64,000 bases of DNA from CAZRDB01 sp964598695 (GCA_964598695.1 CAZRDB010000002.1:33491-97490); one strand, 5' to 3'. Counted from the stretch's first letter, positions 8,990 to 17,796 are shown. The notes: generated by a model not told the origin, from the sequence alone. Numbers and translations are program-made.

Positions 8990-9754
8990 CTACCGATCGG
9001 GGTAGGGGATCGCCCCGTCGACGTGCGGCGGAGTGCCGTCCCACTCGATGCACCAGGGCGGCACGGCGTCGACCGCGCTGCTGGCGGCCTTGCCGAACGT
9101 CGCCACCTGCTTGAGCGGCAGGGGCTTGGCGTGGCCGTCGACGAAGGTGACATTGGTCATGCCGTTGTGGCGATTGCAGCCGGCCTTGCCCGAGTCCCAG
9201 TCCAGCCCGAGCGTGTTCATCAGGACCGCCCAGGTGTCGTCGCCCCAGGTCGCGCCGCCCACGTAGCCGTCGAGGATCGCGAACGTCTCCGCCGGGTAGC
9301 GGATCTCCGACACCAGGCACCGCGCGTCCCCGTTGTTGAGCCCGTAGCACAGGCCGTCGTAGTTGACGATGTAGTTGCCGTAGTACACCCCGTCCGGGGG
9401 GAGGCCCGCCACGAGGTCGGAGTAGGCGCTGCCGACCTTCACCGGGCTCGTGGGGCACGCGAAGATCTGGTTGTTCCTCACGTACGGGTACAGGAGCTGG
9501 CACCAGTTGGTGCCCCAGTTGAACGCCCAGGTGTCGTCGCCCGACCAGTAGGCCGGCGGGAACTTCTCGTCATAGTCCTGGGTGTACTGGTTGAGCGCCG
9601 TCCCGAGCTGGCGCAGGTTGCTCAGGCAGCTCGTCTGGCGCCCCTTCTCGCGAACCTTCGCGAACACGGGGAACAGGATGGCCGCGAGGATCGCGATGAT
9701 CGCGATCACGACCAGGAGTTCGATCAGGGTGAAGCCTCTGTGCCTTCGAAGCAT
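8990..9754 (-). CDS. Type II pseudopilin-like protein (DUF1559 style)
   Basis: 254 residues beginning with a short basic leader and the prepilin peptidase site RG|FTLIELLVV. The +5 glutamate and a 20-residue hydrophobic helix follow. The mature domain has CLSNLRQLGTALNQYTQDYDEKFPP, then Cys and Trp/Tyr-rich sequence, and a C-terminal HNG...FVDGHAK motif typical of the DUF1559/'H-X9-DG' pseudopilins abundant in Armatimonadota and Planctomycetota. Presumably processed by PilD and placed in or secreted through the inner membrane; the precise job of these solo pseudopilins is not established. Same strand as a small lipoprotein and a second pseudopilin upstream. Confidence 0.93.
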   Translation of the reverse strand: MLRRHRGFTLIELLVVIAIIAILAAILFPVFAKVREKGRQTSCLSNLRQLGTALNQYTQDYDEKFPPAYWSGDDTWAFNWGTNWCQLLYPYVRNNQIFACPTSPVKVGSAYSDLVAGLPPDGVYYGNYIVNYDGLCYGLNNGDARCLVSEIRYPAETFAILDGYVGGATWGDDTWAVLMNTLGLDWDSGKAGCNRHNGMTNVTFVDGHAKPLPLKQVATFGKAASSAVDAVPPWCIEWDGTPPHVDGAIPYPDR

Positions 9755-9783
9755 GGTGTTCCTCCCGCCGTCGTGGGCATGCG

Positions 9784-10008
9784 CTAGGGAGCGCCGCTGC
9801 CGGCCTCGTTCGTCGCGCCGCCCTCGTAGGTCGCCGCTCCCTCGCGCGCGGCGGGAGGAGCGGAGCGCTCCGCCTGGGTCGCGGCGCGGGTGACCTGCTC
9901 CGTCTCGCCCGGGGGCTCCAGGGCGGGAGGCTTGCGACAGCCGGCGAGCAGGGCGGCGGCGAGGAGGGCGAGCAGGGCCGTGCGGCGGATGATCTGTTGT
10001 CTCAGCAT
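9784..10008 (-). CDS. Small predicted lipoprotein between two pseudopilin genes
   Basis: A 74-residue product not related to anything recognised. It starts at ATG after AAGGAG (five-base spacing) and has a short basic N-terminus, a leucine/alanine core and lipobox LLAGC (Cys24). The mature part is low complexity, rich in P, A, E, G and T. It sits 29 bases downstream of one pseudopilin gene and 29 bases upstream of the next, so is probably co-transcribed with them. This placement suggests an accessory role in whatever the pseudopilins do, but nothing in the sequence shows a function. Easily missed because a longer frame reads through it. Confidence 0.75.
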   Translation of the reverse strand: MLRQQIIRRTALLALLAAALLAGCRKPPALEPPGETEQVTRAATQAERSAPPAAREGAATYEGGATNEAGSGAP

Positions 10009-10037
10009 GGGATCTCCTTGGTCCGGTCGAGGCGGGC

Positions 10038-10829
10038 CTACATACCCGCGACGTACTTGGCGTACTTGGCCTTCCAGCCGGTGTCGTAGCTGTTGACGAC
10101 GTACCAGTTCCACGGGGGCTTGTAGGCCGAGGCCAAGGCCGTCGCCTGGTCCATGCCGCAGAAGAAGCTGAAGCCCTGCGCCTTGGCGTGGCCGTCCCAG
10201 TAGCCCACGTTCGCCAGGCCGTTGTGGCGCAGGGCGCCCTCGCCGCGGGCGTCCCAGTCGAGGTCGAGGTCCTCGAGCGGTGGGTACTCGTTGCTGCCCT
10301 CGTTGAAGTAGGCGTCGCCCGCGTCGCAGAGGAAGACCACCTCGGCCGGGCTGTCGGTGAGCGTCATCATGCAGTTCGCGACCGGCCGGTTGGCCATCGC
10401 GTCCCAGTTGATGCCGTAGTTGCCGTCGGTGCCCATGGTGTAGGTGCCGGTGGCCTCGTTGTACGAGCCGTAGGTGATCCCCGGATCGGGGCTCGACGGG
10501 CAGTCGAAGAGGTCGGCGCTCTTGACGTACGGGCCGACGTAGGCCGGGAACTCCACCCACGGGCGGAGCGACCGGCAGGGCGTCCCGAACGGGTTCATCA
10601 TGGGGTTGTTGCCGGAGGTGGCCGCATTGGGGAAGGTCTCGTCGTAGTCCTGCGCGTACGCCAGTTCCGCGGTCATGATCTGGCGGACGTTCGACAAGCA
10701 ACTGGTCTGGCGCGCCTTCTCCCGTGCCCTGCCGAAGACGGGGAACAGGACCGCGGCCAGGATGCAGATGATCGCGATGACGACGAGTAGCTCGATGAGC
10801 GTGAAGCCGGAGCGCGTGCGTGCGGGCAT
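10038..10829 (-). CDS. Type II pseudopilin-like protein (DUF1559 style)
   Basis: 263 residues with prepilin site SG|FTLIELLVV, +5 glutamate and a hydrophobic helix containing one cysteine. CLSNVRQIMTAELAYAQDYDETFP follows. The C-terminal region contains HNGLANVGYWDGHAKAQG, the family's DGHAK signature. The start at 10829 is chosen because AAGGGAG lies about ten bases upstream and the leader is short and basic; the open frame continues far upstream only as a GC-rich artefact. First gene of a minus-strand cluster with a lipoprotein, a second pseudopilin and a serpin. A paralogue of the 8990-9754 protein. Confidence 0.93.
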   Translation of the reverse strand: MPARTRSGFTLIELLVVIAIICILAAVLFPVFGRAREKARQTSCLSNVRQIMTAELAYAQDYDETFPNAATSGNNPMMNPFGTPCRSLRPWVEFPAYVGPYVKSADLFDCPSSPDPGITYGSYNEATGTYTMGTDGNYGINWDAMANRPVANCMMTLTDSPAEVVFLCDAGDAYFNEGSNEYPPLEDLDLDWDARGEGALRHNGLANVGYWDGHAKAQGFSFFCGMDQATALASAYKPPWNWYVVNSYDTGWKAKYAKYVAGM

Positions 10830-11084
10830 GGTGCTGGAACTCCCTTCGAGCGTGCGGGGGGAGACGGCCGCGACCGACGGAAGCAGCCGAGGAGACCCGG
10901 GCGATCGGGGGGCCCTCCCGATCTCGCCACGCCCCCCTGTATACGGCCCGTGCGGCCAAGAGCGCGCTAAGCGCGCCTTAAGCGCCCATGAAGGAGCGCG
11001 GCGCGTCGAGGTTGCCTCCGGCCGGGCGCGCGAGTACCCTGTCCTCGATTCGCTCGTACATGCCCAGGGAAGAGGTGCCCGGCT

Positions 11085-11840
11085 ATGGCTCACAGGATCG
11101 CTCGCTCCGTGGGGATCGTCCTTCTCTTCGCCGCGCTGCTCGCGCTCTGCGCGTGGGCCGTCGCCGCCCAGACGCAGGAGAAGCCCGACCGTCCCGACCC
11201 GATCGGCCCCTCGCCCACGCTGGGCTTGGCGCCGCCACCCGGCGCCTGGGCGCCGACCGACATGACCGCATGGCACCGTCGCGACGGGGGGCCGGGGATC
11301 TGGAGGGTCGAGGATGGCGTGATGACGGCCGGCGGCGGCGACATTCTCAGCAACGAGCACTTCGAGGACGCCTACATCCACGTCGAGTTCCGCGAGCCCG
11401 ACATGCCCGACGCCTCCGGCCAGGGCAAGGGCAACAGCGGCGTGGGGGTCCAGGGCCGGTACGAGGTGCAGGTGCTCGACAGCTACGGCCTCGCGCGTCC
11501 CGGTAAGGGCGACTGCGGCGCCGTGTACGACCAGTTCGCGGCCCTGCTGAACGCCTCGCGCCCCCCCGAGGAGTGGCAGACCTACGACATCGTGTTCCGC
11601 TCGGCGCGCCGCGACGCGCAGGGGCAGCTCGCGGAGAAGGCGCGGTTGACGGTTCTCCACAACGGGTATGTCATCCAGAACAACGTGGAGGTCCTGGGGC
11701 CGACCAACATCGCGCTCGATGCCGACGAGGGCACCCCTGGGCCGCTCCTGCTCCAGGATCACGGCTGCCCGGTGCAGTACCGCAACGTCTGGATCCTGCA
11801 CCTGCCGGCCACCGCCAACGACCAGTACGCGGGCCAGTGA
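11085..11840 (+). CDS. Secreted DUF1080 (3-keto-disaccharide hydrolase-like) protein
   Basis: 251 residues with a signal peptide (residues about 1-28, ending AWAVAAQ). The body is a concanavalin-like fold of the DUF1080/PF06439 type: GIWRVEDGVMTAGGGDILSNEHFEDAYIHVEFR near residues 70-105, NSGVGVQGRYEVQVLDS in the middle, and LLLQDHGCPVQYRNVWI at the end. These are the family's hallmark strands. Members act on keto-sugars or bind glycans in the periplasm, and are greatly expanded in Planctomycetota and Armatimonadota. The full length, about 220 mature residues, is normal for a single-domain member. Transcribed divergently from the pseudopilin cluster across about 255 bases. Confidence 0.92.
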   Translation: MAHRIARSVGIVLLFAALLALCAWAVAAQTQEKPDRPDPIGPSPTLGLAPPPGAWAPTDMTAWHRRDGGPGIWRVEDGVMTAGGGDILSNEHFEDAYIHVEFREPDMPDASGQGKGNSGVGVQGRYEVQVLDSYGLARPGKGDCGAVYDQFAALLNASRPPEEWQTYDIVFRSARRDAQGQLAEKARLTVLHNGYVIQNNVEVLGPTNIALDADEGTPGPLLLQDHGCPVQYRNVWILHLPATANDQYAGQ

Positions 11841-12001
11841 GGCGCCGGCGGCCTCTGAGCACCGACCCACGGGGCAGGAGACGCCGACCGAGGCGGAGAA
11901 GCCCCTTGGCGTTCGGATGCGAGGGCTCGATCGGGCATACTCCCCATTGGGCGCGTGGTGTCGGGGTGGGAGTAGCCCGTTTGGCAGGAGGCGTCCTGGC
12001 A

Positions 12002-12370
12002 ATGCCGATCTTCTTTGCCATGGACAACGCGCAGTTGCGACTGGAGGAGGGGACGCTCCCGTCGGTCGGTGCATTGTCGCTCGATACCGAGGGTCTGACC
12101 TTCACGACCGGCGGGTTCGTCCACGGCGATATCCGCGTGCCGTACGAGAACATCGCCTCGATCGGGCGGCTGTACCGTTCGAAGGACACGATCCAGGTCA
12201 CCACCGTGACCGGCGAGCGGTACCTGATCAGCGTCTACCAGGAGGGCACAGCCGACGGCGTCCGCGCGATCCTCCGCCTGCTGCAGGCCCGCGCCATCCA
12301 CCAACGCCAAACCAAGCCGCCGTCCGACCCGGAGGATCCCGAGGCCGGCCCCGACGCGTCTTCCTCGTAG
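12002..12370 (+). CDS. Small PH-like protein of unknown function
   Basis: 122 residues, no signal peptide. ATG preceded by GGAGG at about an 11-base spacing. The pattern of short strands (LRLEEGTLPSVGALSLDTEGLTF, IRVPYENIASIGRL, DTIQVTTVTGERYLISVY) followed by one helix (GVRAILRLLQARAI) resembles a bacterial PH/GRAM-like domain. The C-terminal 20 residues are acidic, proline-rich and probably disordered. It sits between the DUF1080 gene and nuoA, 66 bases before the nuoA start, and could be expressed with either. The fold is judged from pattern only. Confidence 0.75.
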   Translation: MPIFFAMDNAQLRLEEGTLPSVGALSLDTEGLTFTTGGFVHGDIRVPYENIASIGRLYRSKDTIQVTTVTGERYLISVYQEGTADGVRAILRLLQARAIHQRQTKPPSDPEDPEAGPDASSS

Positions 12371-12436
12371 GGCCGCGCGCACGCGGAGGAGTTGCCCGCC
12401 CACGCGGCGAAGCTCCCCTGCCGGGAGAGAGCTTCG

Positions 12437-12835
12437 ATGCAGTTCCACCCGTACGCGCAGATCCTGATCCTCGCCGTCGGCGGCATTGTCTTCATCGGTG
12501 GCGCGCTCGTCTTCGGTTGGCTGGTTCGGCCCCGCAAGCCGGCGGAGCCGAAGGAGACGACCTACGAGTGCGGCGAGTTGCCGATCGGGAGCGCCTGGTT
12601 CCAGTTCCCAGCCCAGTTCTACCTGATCGCCCTCCTCTTCGTCGTCTTCGAGGTCGAGGCGGTCTACCTGTTGCCCTGGGCGCTCAAGCTGAGCAGCTTC
12701 CTCCACAACCCGGAGGGCGAGCTGGTTGGCTCGGCTTGGTTCGCAATCGTCGAGATGGGCATCTTCCTCTTCGTCCTGCTGCTCGGATGGGTCTACGCAC
12801 TGCGGAAGGGAGCGCTCGAGTGGATCACCGAGTAG
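12437..12835 (+). CDS. nuoA: NADH-quinone oxidoreductase subunit A
   Basis: 132 residues with three transmembrane helices, the small membrane-arm subunit of complex I. Conserved features: PKETTYECGELPIGSAWFQFPAQFY, with the family cysteine in TM1-2 loop, and FEVEAVYLLPWAL in TM2. The ATG at 12437 follows GGGAGAG at about eight bases; an upstream TTG adds 15 residues without support. First gene of the nuo operon. Its end overlaps nuoB by 16 bases. Confidence 0.97.
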   Translation: MQFHPYAQILILAVGGIVFIGGALVFGWLVRPRKPAEPKETTYECGELPIGSAWFQFPAQFYLIALLFVVFEVEAVYLLPWALKLSSFLHNPEGELVGSAWFAIVEMGIFLFVLLLGWVYALRKGALEWITE

Positions 12836-13422
12836 CGCTCCCGGGCTGCGAGGGCGATGGCCCCCCCGGGTCGGGCCGGATCGCCACTCCCGACGGCCTC
12901 GCCCCCTCGCCCGAGCTGGACGGACTCCGCTCGTCGGTCCTGGGCTCGCTCCCGGGCGCGGGTCGCGCGATCGACCTCGTCGACCGCTGGGTGTTCGCGC
13001 AGGCGCGGCTGCGCTCGCTGTGGCCCCTGTCGTTCGGCCTGGCCTGCTGCGCCATTGAGATGATGGCCGCGTTCGCCTCCCGCTTCGATATGGACCGCTT
13101 CGGCGTCTTCCCCCGCGCCACGCCGCGGCAGGCCGACGTGATGATCGTCGCGGGGACCGTGACCTACAAGATGGCCGAGCGGCTTCGCCGGCTGTACGAC
13201 CAGATGCCCGAGCCCAAGTACGTCATCGCCATGGGGAGCTGCGCCAACTGCGGCGGGCCGTTCCTGGACGGCTACCACGTCGTGCGCGGCGTCGATCTCA
13301 TCGTGCCGGTCGACATCTACGTTCCCGGTTGCCCCCCGCGGCCCGAGGCCCTGATCGACGGCTTCTACCGCCTGCGCGAGAAGATCGCGCGCGCCGAGGG
13401 CGCCGTCTCGCCCGTGAGGTAG
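12820..13422 (+). CDS. nuoB: NADH-quinone oxidoreductase subunit B
   Basis: 200 residues; carries the N2 [4Fe-4S] cluster of complex I, the final electron donor to quinone. The ligands are visible: adjacent Cys76-Cys77 (LACCAIEMM), Cys141 (GSCANCGG) and Cys171 (PGCPPRPEAL). The GTG start at 12820 lies inside nuoA and is supported by GGAAGGGAG with eight-base spacing. The first 30 residues are a poorly conserved extension. Directly followed by nuoC after two bases. Confidence 0.97.
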   Translation: MDHRVALPGCEGDGPPGSGRIATPDGLAPSPELDGLRSSVLGSLPGAGRAIDLVDRWVFAQARLRSLWPLSFGLACCAIEMMAAFASRFDMDRFGVFPRATPRQADVMIVAGTVTYKMAERLRRLYDQMPEPKYVIAMGSCANCGGPFLDGYHVVRGVDLIVPVDIYVPGCPPRPEALIDGFYRLREKIARAEGAVSPVR

Positions 13423-13424
13423 CA

Positions 13425-13991
13425 GTGACACACGCGGAAGCGGCACAACGGATCCTGGAGGACCTCGCGGCGACTGGCGCCGAGGTCGAGCCCTGCGCCG
13501 AGTGGGTCGAGGTGCGCTGTGCCGCCCCTGCGCTCGCCGAGGTGGTACGCGGCCTGCGCGACGGCCGAGTGGGGTTCGACTACTTCACCTTCGTCACGGC
13601 CGTCGACTACCCGCCCGGCACGGAGCAGGGCGGCGCGCACGGACGCTTCGAGCTGTTCTACCACCTCCGGTCGCTCGGCAACGCCTGCGCCGCCGTCGTG
13701 CGAACCTGGCTCGAGCGCGACCGGGAGTCGATCCGCACCGTGAGCGACCTGTACGCCGGGGCGAACTGGCATGAGCGCGAGTGTTACGACCTGTTCGGCG
13801 TGGTCTTCGCCGGCCACCCCGACCTGACGCGGATCCTGCTCCCCGACGACTGGCAGGGACATCCGCTCCGCAAGGACTACGTGGAACGCAACGAGCTGCC
13901 GTGGACCGTCTCGCAGCAGTGGCCGGCGATCGAGCCCGACCGCACGCCCGAGGCACCGCCCGCGAAGAAGCCGGCGAAGGAGAGCACCTGA
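13425..13991 (+). CDS. nuoC: NADH-quinone oxidoreductase subunit C
   Basis: 188 residues, the 30-kDa peripheral-arm subunit. The signature block WHERECYDLFGVVFAGHP and RILLPDDWQGHPLRKDY lies at about residues 110-150. The GTG at 13425 is chosen because it directly follows the nuoB stop and leaves the normal N-terminus THAEAAQRILED; the frame open further upstream overlaps nuoB and is spurious. A Lys/Pro-rich tail (PPAKKPAKEST) ends the protein. NuoC is not fused to NuoD here; they are adjacent genes. Confidence 0.97.
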   Translation: MTHAEAAQRILEDLAATGAEVEPCAEWVEVRCAAPALAEVVRGLRDGRVGFDYFTFVTAVDYPPGTEQGGAHGRFELFYHLRSLGNACAAVVRTWLERDRESIRTVSDLYAGANWHERECYDLFGVVFAGHPDLTRILLPDDWQGHPLRKDYVERNELPWTVSQQWPAIEPDRTPEAPPAKKPAKEST

Positions 13992-13992
13992 G

Positions 13993-15114
13993 GTGGAGAG
14001 CGTACCTCCCGTGCGCGAGGCGCACTACGAGGAGATGCTCATCAACATGGGGCCCCAGCACCCGTCGACCCACGGGGTGCTGCGGGTGCTCCTGCGCCTC
14101 CGGGGCGAGGTCATCGAGGACGCGCAGTTCGTCATCGGCTACCTCCACCGCAACCACGAGCGGATCTCGGAGCAGAAGGGCTGGATCCGCGCCCTCCCGC
14201 TCACCGACCGCGTCGACTACCTCTCGCCGATCACCTGCGAGTGGGCGATGGCGCTCGCCGCTGAGAAGCTCGCCGGCGTGGAGGTGCCCGAGCGCGCCGA
14301 GTGGCTCCGCGTCCTCTCCGCCGAGCTGTACCGCATCGCGAGCCACCTCGTCTTCATCGGCACCTTCGGCAACGACATCGGCGCGACGACGCTGTTCCTC
14401 TACGGCTTCCGCGAGCGCGAGCGGATCATGGACATCTTCGAGCGGCTCACCGGCCAGCGGATGACCTGCCACTACATCCGCGTCGGCGGCGTCGGCTGGG
14501 ATCTCCCGGCCGGGCTCGACCGCGAGATCCTCGAGACCCTGCGCGTGATCGAGGAGCGCCTGCCGGAGTACAACGACCTCTTCACCAACAACCGCATCTT
14601 CCGCGCCCGGAGCGAGGGCGTGGGCGTCCTCACCGCCGAGCAGGCGAAGGCGTTCGGCGTGAGCGGGCCGAACCTGCGTGCCTCGGGTATCGACTTCGAC
14701 TTGCGGCGCGACGTGCCGTACGGGGTCTACCCCAAGCTCTCGTTCGAAGTCCCCACCCGCCCGAACGGCGACACCTTCGACCGGTACGCGCTGCGCGTGC
14801 TGGAGATCCCCCAGTCGGCCCGGCTCGTGCGGCAGGCGCTCGAGGGACTGCCGGCCGGGGAGATCCGCGCGAAGCTCAAGGCTCGGTTCCAGACCCCGGC
14901 GGGGGTCGCCTACGGGGCCGTCGAGGGCGCGCGGGGTGAGATCGGCTACTTCGCGGTGGGCGACGGGACCGAGGCGCCCTACCGGCTCAAGATCCGCTCG
15001 CCCTCGTTCTCGAGCCTCGCCTCGATCGAGAAGACGTTCATCGGATGGAAGGTCGCCGACGCGATCGCCATCCTCGGTGGGATCGACATCGTGCTCGGAG
15101 ACGTAGACCGCTAG
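13993..15114 (+). CDS. nuoD: NADH-quinone oxidoreductase subunit D
   Basis: 373 residues, the 49-kDa subunit that forms the quinone pocket with NuoB. The N-terminal NMGPQHPSTHGVLR motif and the GYLHRNHE segment are intact, and the C-terminus ends in the usual ...IVLGDVDR. GTG start one base after the nuoC stop. Length is slightly shorter than the roughly 400 residues of E. coli because the N-terminal extension is short. Part of the nuo operon. Confidence 0.97.
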   Translation: MESVPPVREAHYEEMLINMGPQHPSTHGVLRVLLRLRGEVIEDAQFVIGYLHRNHERISEQKGWIRALPLTDRVDYLSPITCEWAMALAAEKLAGVEVPERAEWLRVLSAELYRIASHLVFIGTFGNDIGATTLFLYGFRERERIMDIFERLTGQRMTCHYIRVGGVGWDLPAGLDREILETLRVIEERLPEYNDLFTNNRIFRARSEGVGVLTAEQAKAFGVSGPNLRASGIDFDLRRDVPYGVYPKLSFEVPTRPNGDTFDRYALRVLEIPQSARLVRQALEGLPAGEIRAKLKARFQTPAGVAYGAVEGARGEIGYFAVGDGTEAPYRLKIRSPSFSSLASIEKTFIGWKVADAIAILGGIDIVLGDVDR

Positions 15115-15133
15115 CGTGTGGGATGGAGTCGGC

Positions 15134-16237
15134 ATGGAGTCCGGCCGCGGCTGGATCGAGAACGGGATCCACAACCTGGTCGCCCCCCTCTGGGAGCGGG
15201 TGCCGATCCTGCCTCTCTTCGTGCCGGTGGTCTGTATCCTCGCCGTGGTCGCGGTCTCGGCGCTCATCCTGATCTGGCTCGAGCGGAAGGTCTCGGCCGA
15301 CATCCAGTCCCGCGTCGGCCCGATCCACCATGGCCCCTTCGGCCTCCTGCAGACCGTCTGCGACGCGCTCAAGCTCATCCAGAAAGAGGACACCGTCCCG
15401 AAAGCGGCCGACCGGATCGTCTTCTGCGTCGCGCCCTTCATCGCGTTCGTCCCGGCGGTGCTGCTGTACTGCGTGATCCCCTTCGGCAAGGGCTGGATCG
15501 CCGCCGACCTCAACGTCGGCCTCTTCTACCTGCTCGCCGCCGGCTCGGTCGGCGTGGTCGGCGTGATCGTCGCCGGCTGGGCGAGCAACAACAAGTGGTC
15601 GTTGCTCGGCGGGATGCGCGCCGCCGCACAGCTCATCACCTACGAGATCCCGGGCTTCCTCGCCCTCGTCGCCATCGTGATGATCTCCGGCACGCTGTCG
15701 ATGAACGAGATCGTCCGCGGTCAGACCCGGATCGAGTGGTCGAGCTGGCCGCCGACCGCCCCCTTCATGGGCTGGTACTGCTTCACCGTGCCGGGCGCGA
15801 TCGCCGCGATCCTCTACCTCGTCGCGGCGCTCGCCGAGGTCAACCGCCAGCCCTTCGACCTCCCCGAGGCCGAGTCGGAGCTGGTCTCGGGCTTCAACAC
15901 CGAGTACTCCGGCTTCCGCTTCGCGATCTTCTTCCTCGGCGAGTTCAGCAACCTGCTGGTCGTCTCCGCTGTCGCGACCACCCTGTTCTTCGGCGGGTGG
16001 GCCTCACCGCTCGGCGACCAGTTCGCCGGCGCGTTCGGCCTGCTCGGCGATGGCGTCCAGTGGTTCTTCGTCAAGGTCACGGTCCTGATCTACGGCATGA
16101 TGTGGATCAAGTGGACCCTCCCCCGCGTCCGCATCGACCAGATGCTGCAGATCGCCTGGAAGGGCATGATCCCCCTCGCGCTGATCAACATCGCGATTGC
16201 CACCGCGTGGGTTGCCCTGGTGGGGGGGAGCGGATGA
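15134..16237 (+). CDS. nuoH: NADH-quinone oxidoreductase subunit H
   Basis: About 367 residues with eight transmembrane helices; the membrane subunit that contacts the Q-module and completes the quinone tunnel. Conserved WLERKVSADIQSRVGP (loop 1) and EVNRQPFDLPEAESELVSGFNTEYSG (loop with the family's acidic residues) are present. I start at ATG 15134, five bases after GGAG; GTG at 15116, one base after nuoD, would add six residues and cannot be excluded. The stop overlaps the nuoI start as ATGA. Confidence 0.95.
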   Translation: MESGRGWIENGIHNLVAPLWERVPILPLFVPVVCILAVVAVSALILIWLERKVSADIQSRVGPIHHGPFGLLQTVCDALKLIQKEDTVPKAADRIVFCVAPFIAFVPAVLLYCVIPFGKGWIAADLNVGLFYLLAAGSVGVVGVIVAGWASNNKWSLLGGMRAAAQLITYEIPGFLALVAIVMISGTLSMNEIVRGQTRIEWSSWPPTAPFMGWYCFTVPGAIAAILYLVAALAEVNRQPFDLPEAESELVSGFNTEYSGFRFAIFFLGEFSNLLVVSAVATTLFFGGWASPLGDQFAGAFGLLGDGVQWFFVKVTVLIYGMMWIKWTLPRVRIDQMLQIAWKGMIPLALINIAIATAWVALVGGSG

Positions 16238-16794
16238 GCCACCGCCCCCCGATCGAGATCCCGCCCGGCCAGGCGCTCTCGCCCAACGGCATCGTCGCCT
16301 TCTTCCAGCTTGTCGGCGCCGGGCTGTGGACCGCCGCGAAGGGCCTGCGCGTGACGGCGTACAACGGCCTCCGCCGGCCCCGAATCACCGTGGCCTATCC
16401 CTTCAAGACGCTCGACGTCGCGCCCCGCTGGCGGGGCCGCCACCGGATCCTGCGCACCGACGACGGCGCGCCCGCCTGCATCGCCTGCGGCGCGTGTGAG
16501 CGGATCTGCCCCGACCGCTGCATCGCGATTACCCGCACGAAGGTCACGGTCACCCAGCCGGACGGGACCGAGAAGCAGGTGAGCCGGCCGGAGTCGTTCG
16601 TGATCGACCTCGCGCGCTGCATGTACTGCAACCTGTGCGCCGAGGTCTGCCCGGTGGACTGCCTGCACCTGACGGCCGATTACGCCTACTCGTGCGGCGA
16701 TGTCCGGACCATGAAGGTCGATCTGGAGGGCCTCCTGCGCGCCGAGCCGCTCTCGGAACACGAGCTGCGCCGCGACGCGGAGCCGGAGGCGTGA
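16234..16794 (+). CDS. nuoI: NADH-quinone oxidoreductase subunit I
   Basis: 186 residues with two [4Fe-4S] clusters (N6a/N6b). Ligand sets: Cys82, 85, 88 with Cys139, and Cys129, 132, 135 with Cys92 (motifs CIACGACERICP and CMYCNLCAEVCP). The ATG overlaps the nuoH stop in ATGA, indicating coupled translation. Electrons would reach this subunit from a NuoEFG module or another donor; no nuoE, F or G gene is present in the operon. Confidence 0.97.
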   Translation: MSHRPPIEIPPGQALSPNGIVAFFQLVGAGLWTAAKGLRVTAYNGLRRPRITVAYPFKTLDVAPRWRGRHRILRTDDGAPACIACGACERICPDRCIAITRTKVTVTQPDGTEKQVSRPESFVIDLARCMYCNLCAEVCPVDCLHLTADYAYSCGDVRTMKVDLEGLLRAEPLSEHELRRDAEPEA

Positions 16795-16821
16795 GTCCTC
16801 GCACCTCGAGGGAGCTGTGAG

Positions 16822-17469
16822 TTGGAGTCGGTAGTCTTCTACAGCCTGGCGGCGACGATCCTCTGCCTCGCGCTGGTGGTCGTCACCACGACGCGCATCC
16901 TGCGCGGCGTCGTCGCGCTGTTCCTGGCGCTCGCCGGCGTCTCCGGCCTGTTCTTCCTCCTTCGCGCCCCGATCCTCGGCGCGATGCAGCTCATGGTCTA
17001 CGCCGGCGGGATCGCCGTGCTGTTCGCCTTCGCCGTCATGCTCGTGCGGAGCGTCACCGGCGCCTTCGTGCGCCACTCGACCGGCTACGCGGCCCCGGGG
17101 GCGATGCTGGCGGCGGCCTTTGTGCTGCTGGTGGCCGTGATCTGGGCCGCGCAGATCGGCTGGGGCCTCGACGAGAGCGCCCAGGCGCCCTCGCCGCTCG
17201 CGACCGACCTCGCCGCGCGCGTCATCGACACCCCGACCCCGCCGGAGGTCGACCCGAAAGAGGGCTTCAGCCCGCTGCTGCTCCGGGAGTACCTGATCCC
17301 GTTCGAGCTGGCCTCGGTGCTGCTGCTCGTGGCCATGGTCGGCGCGGTTCTCATCGCCCACCCCCTCGGACGGAGCCACCCCGGCGAGAAGACCGACGCC
17401 GCGCGCGAGGGTACCGATGCGGTGGTCGCCGCCGAGACGGCCGGGGAGGGGGCGGGCCACGATGCCTGA
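16822..17469 (+). CDS. nuoJ: NADH-quinone oxidoreductase subunit J
   Basis: 215 residues with five transmembrane helices. The helix-3 region YAGGIAVLFAFAVMLV contains the family's YAGAI-like pi-bulge motif. Starts at TTG 16822, eight to nine bases after GGGAG, the best start in this frame. The C-terminus is a 40-residue charged tail beyond the last helix. The stop overlaps nuoK by eight bases. Confidence 0.95.
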   Translation: MESVVFYSLAATILCLALVVVTTTRILRGVVALFLALAGVSGLFFLLRAPILGAMQLMVYAGGIAVLFAFAVMLVRSVTGAFVRHSTGYAAPGAMLAAAFVLLVAVIWAAQIGWGLDESAQAPSPLATDLAARVIDTPTPPEVDPKEGFSPLLLREYLIPFELASVLLLVAMVGAVLIAHPLGRSHPGEKTDAAREGTDAVVAAETAGEGAGHDA

Positions 17470-17794
17470 GCTGCTGTTCCCGCAGACGGTGCCGCTCGGC
17501 CACTACCTCGTCTTCTCGCTGCTGCTCTTCGCGATCGGCCTCTACGGCGTCGTCGCCCGACGCAACGCGATCGCGATGCTGCTCTCGATCGAGCTGATGC
17601 TCAACGCGGTGGCCGTCAACTTCGCGGCCTTCTCGCGAAGCGGGATCGCCCAGGCAGGCGAGGGCCAGATCTTCGTGGTCTTCCTCGTGACGGTGGCCGT
17701 CGCCGAGGCGGCCGTCGGCCTGGCGATCATCGTGGCGCTGTTCCGGATCCGGCGGACCACCAACGCCGATGAGATCAACCTGCTGAGAGGCTAG
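17462..17794 (+). CDS. nuoK: NADH-quinone oxidoreductase subunit K
   Basis: 110 residues, three transmembrane helices, homologous to MrpC. Conserved intramembrane glutamates lie in LLSIELMLNAVAVNF (TM2) and in the AEAAVGLAI helix (TM3). ATG at 17462 follows GGGGAGGGGG and lies inside the nuoJ end. The antiporter-like subunit L follows after two bases. Confidence 0.97.
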   Translation: MPELLFPQTVPLGHYLVFSLLLFAIGLYGVVARRNAIAMLLSIELMLNAVAVNFAAFSRSGIAQAGEGQIFVVFLVTVAVAEAAVGLAIIVALFRIRRTTNADEINLLRG

Positions 17795-17796
17795 CG

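Noticed and set aside
10961..10987. TAAGCGC repeated twice (10968-10974, 10979-10985) between divergent genes as an operator
   Set aside because: Short, low-complexity GC repeats of this kind are expected by chance here, and no regulator lies next to it.
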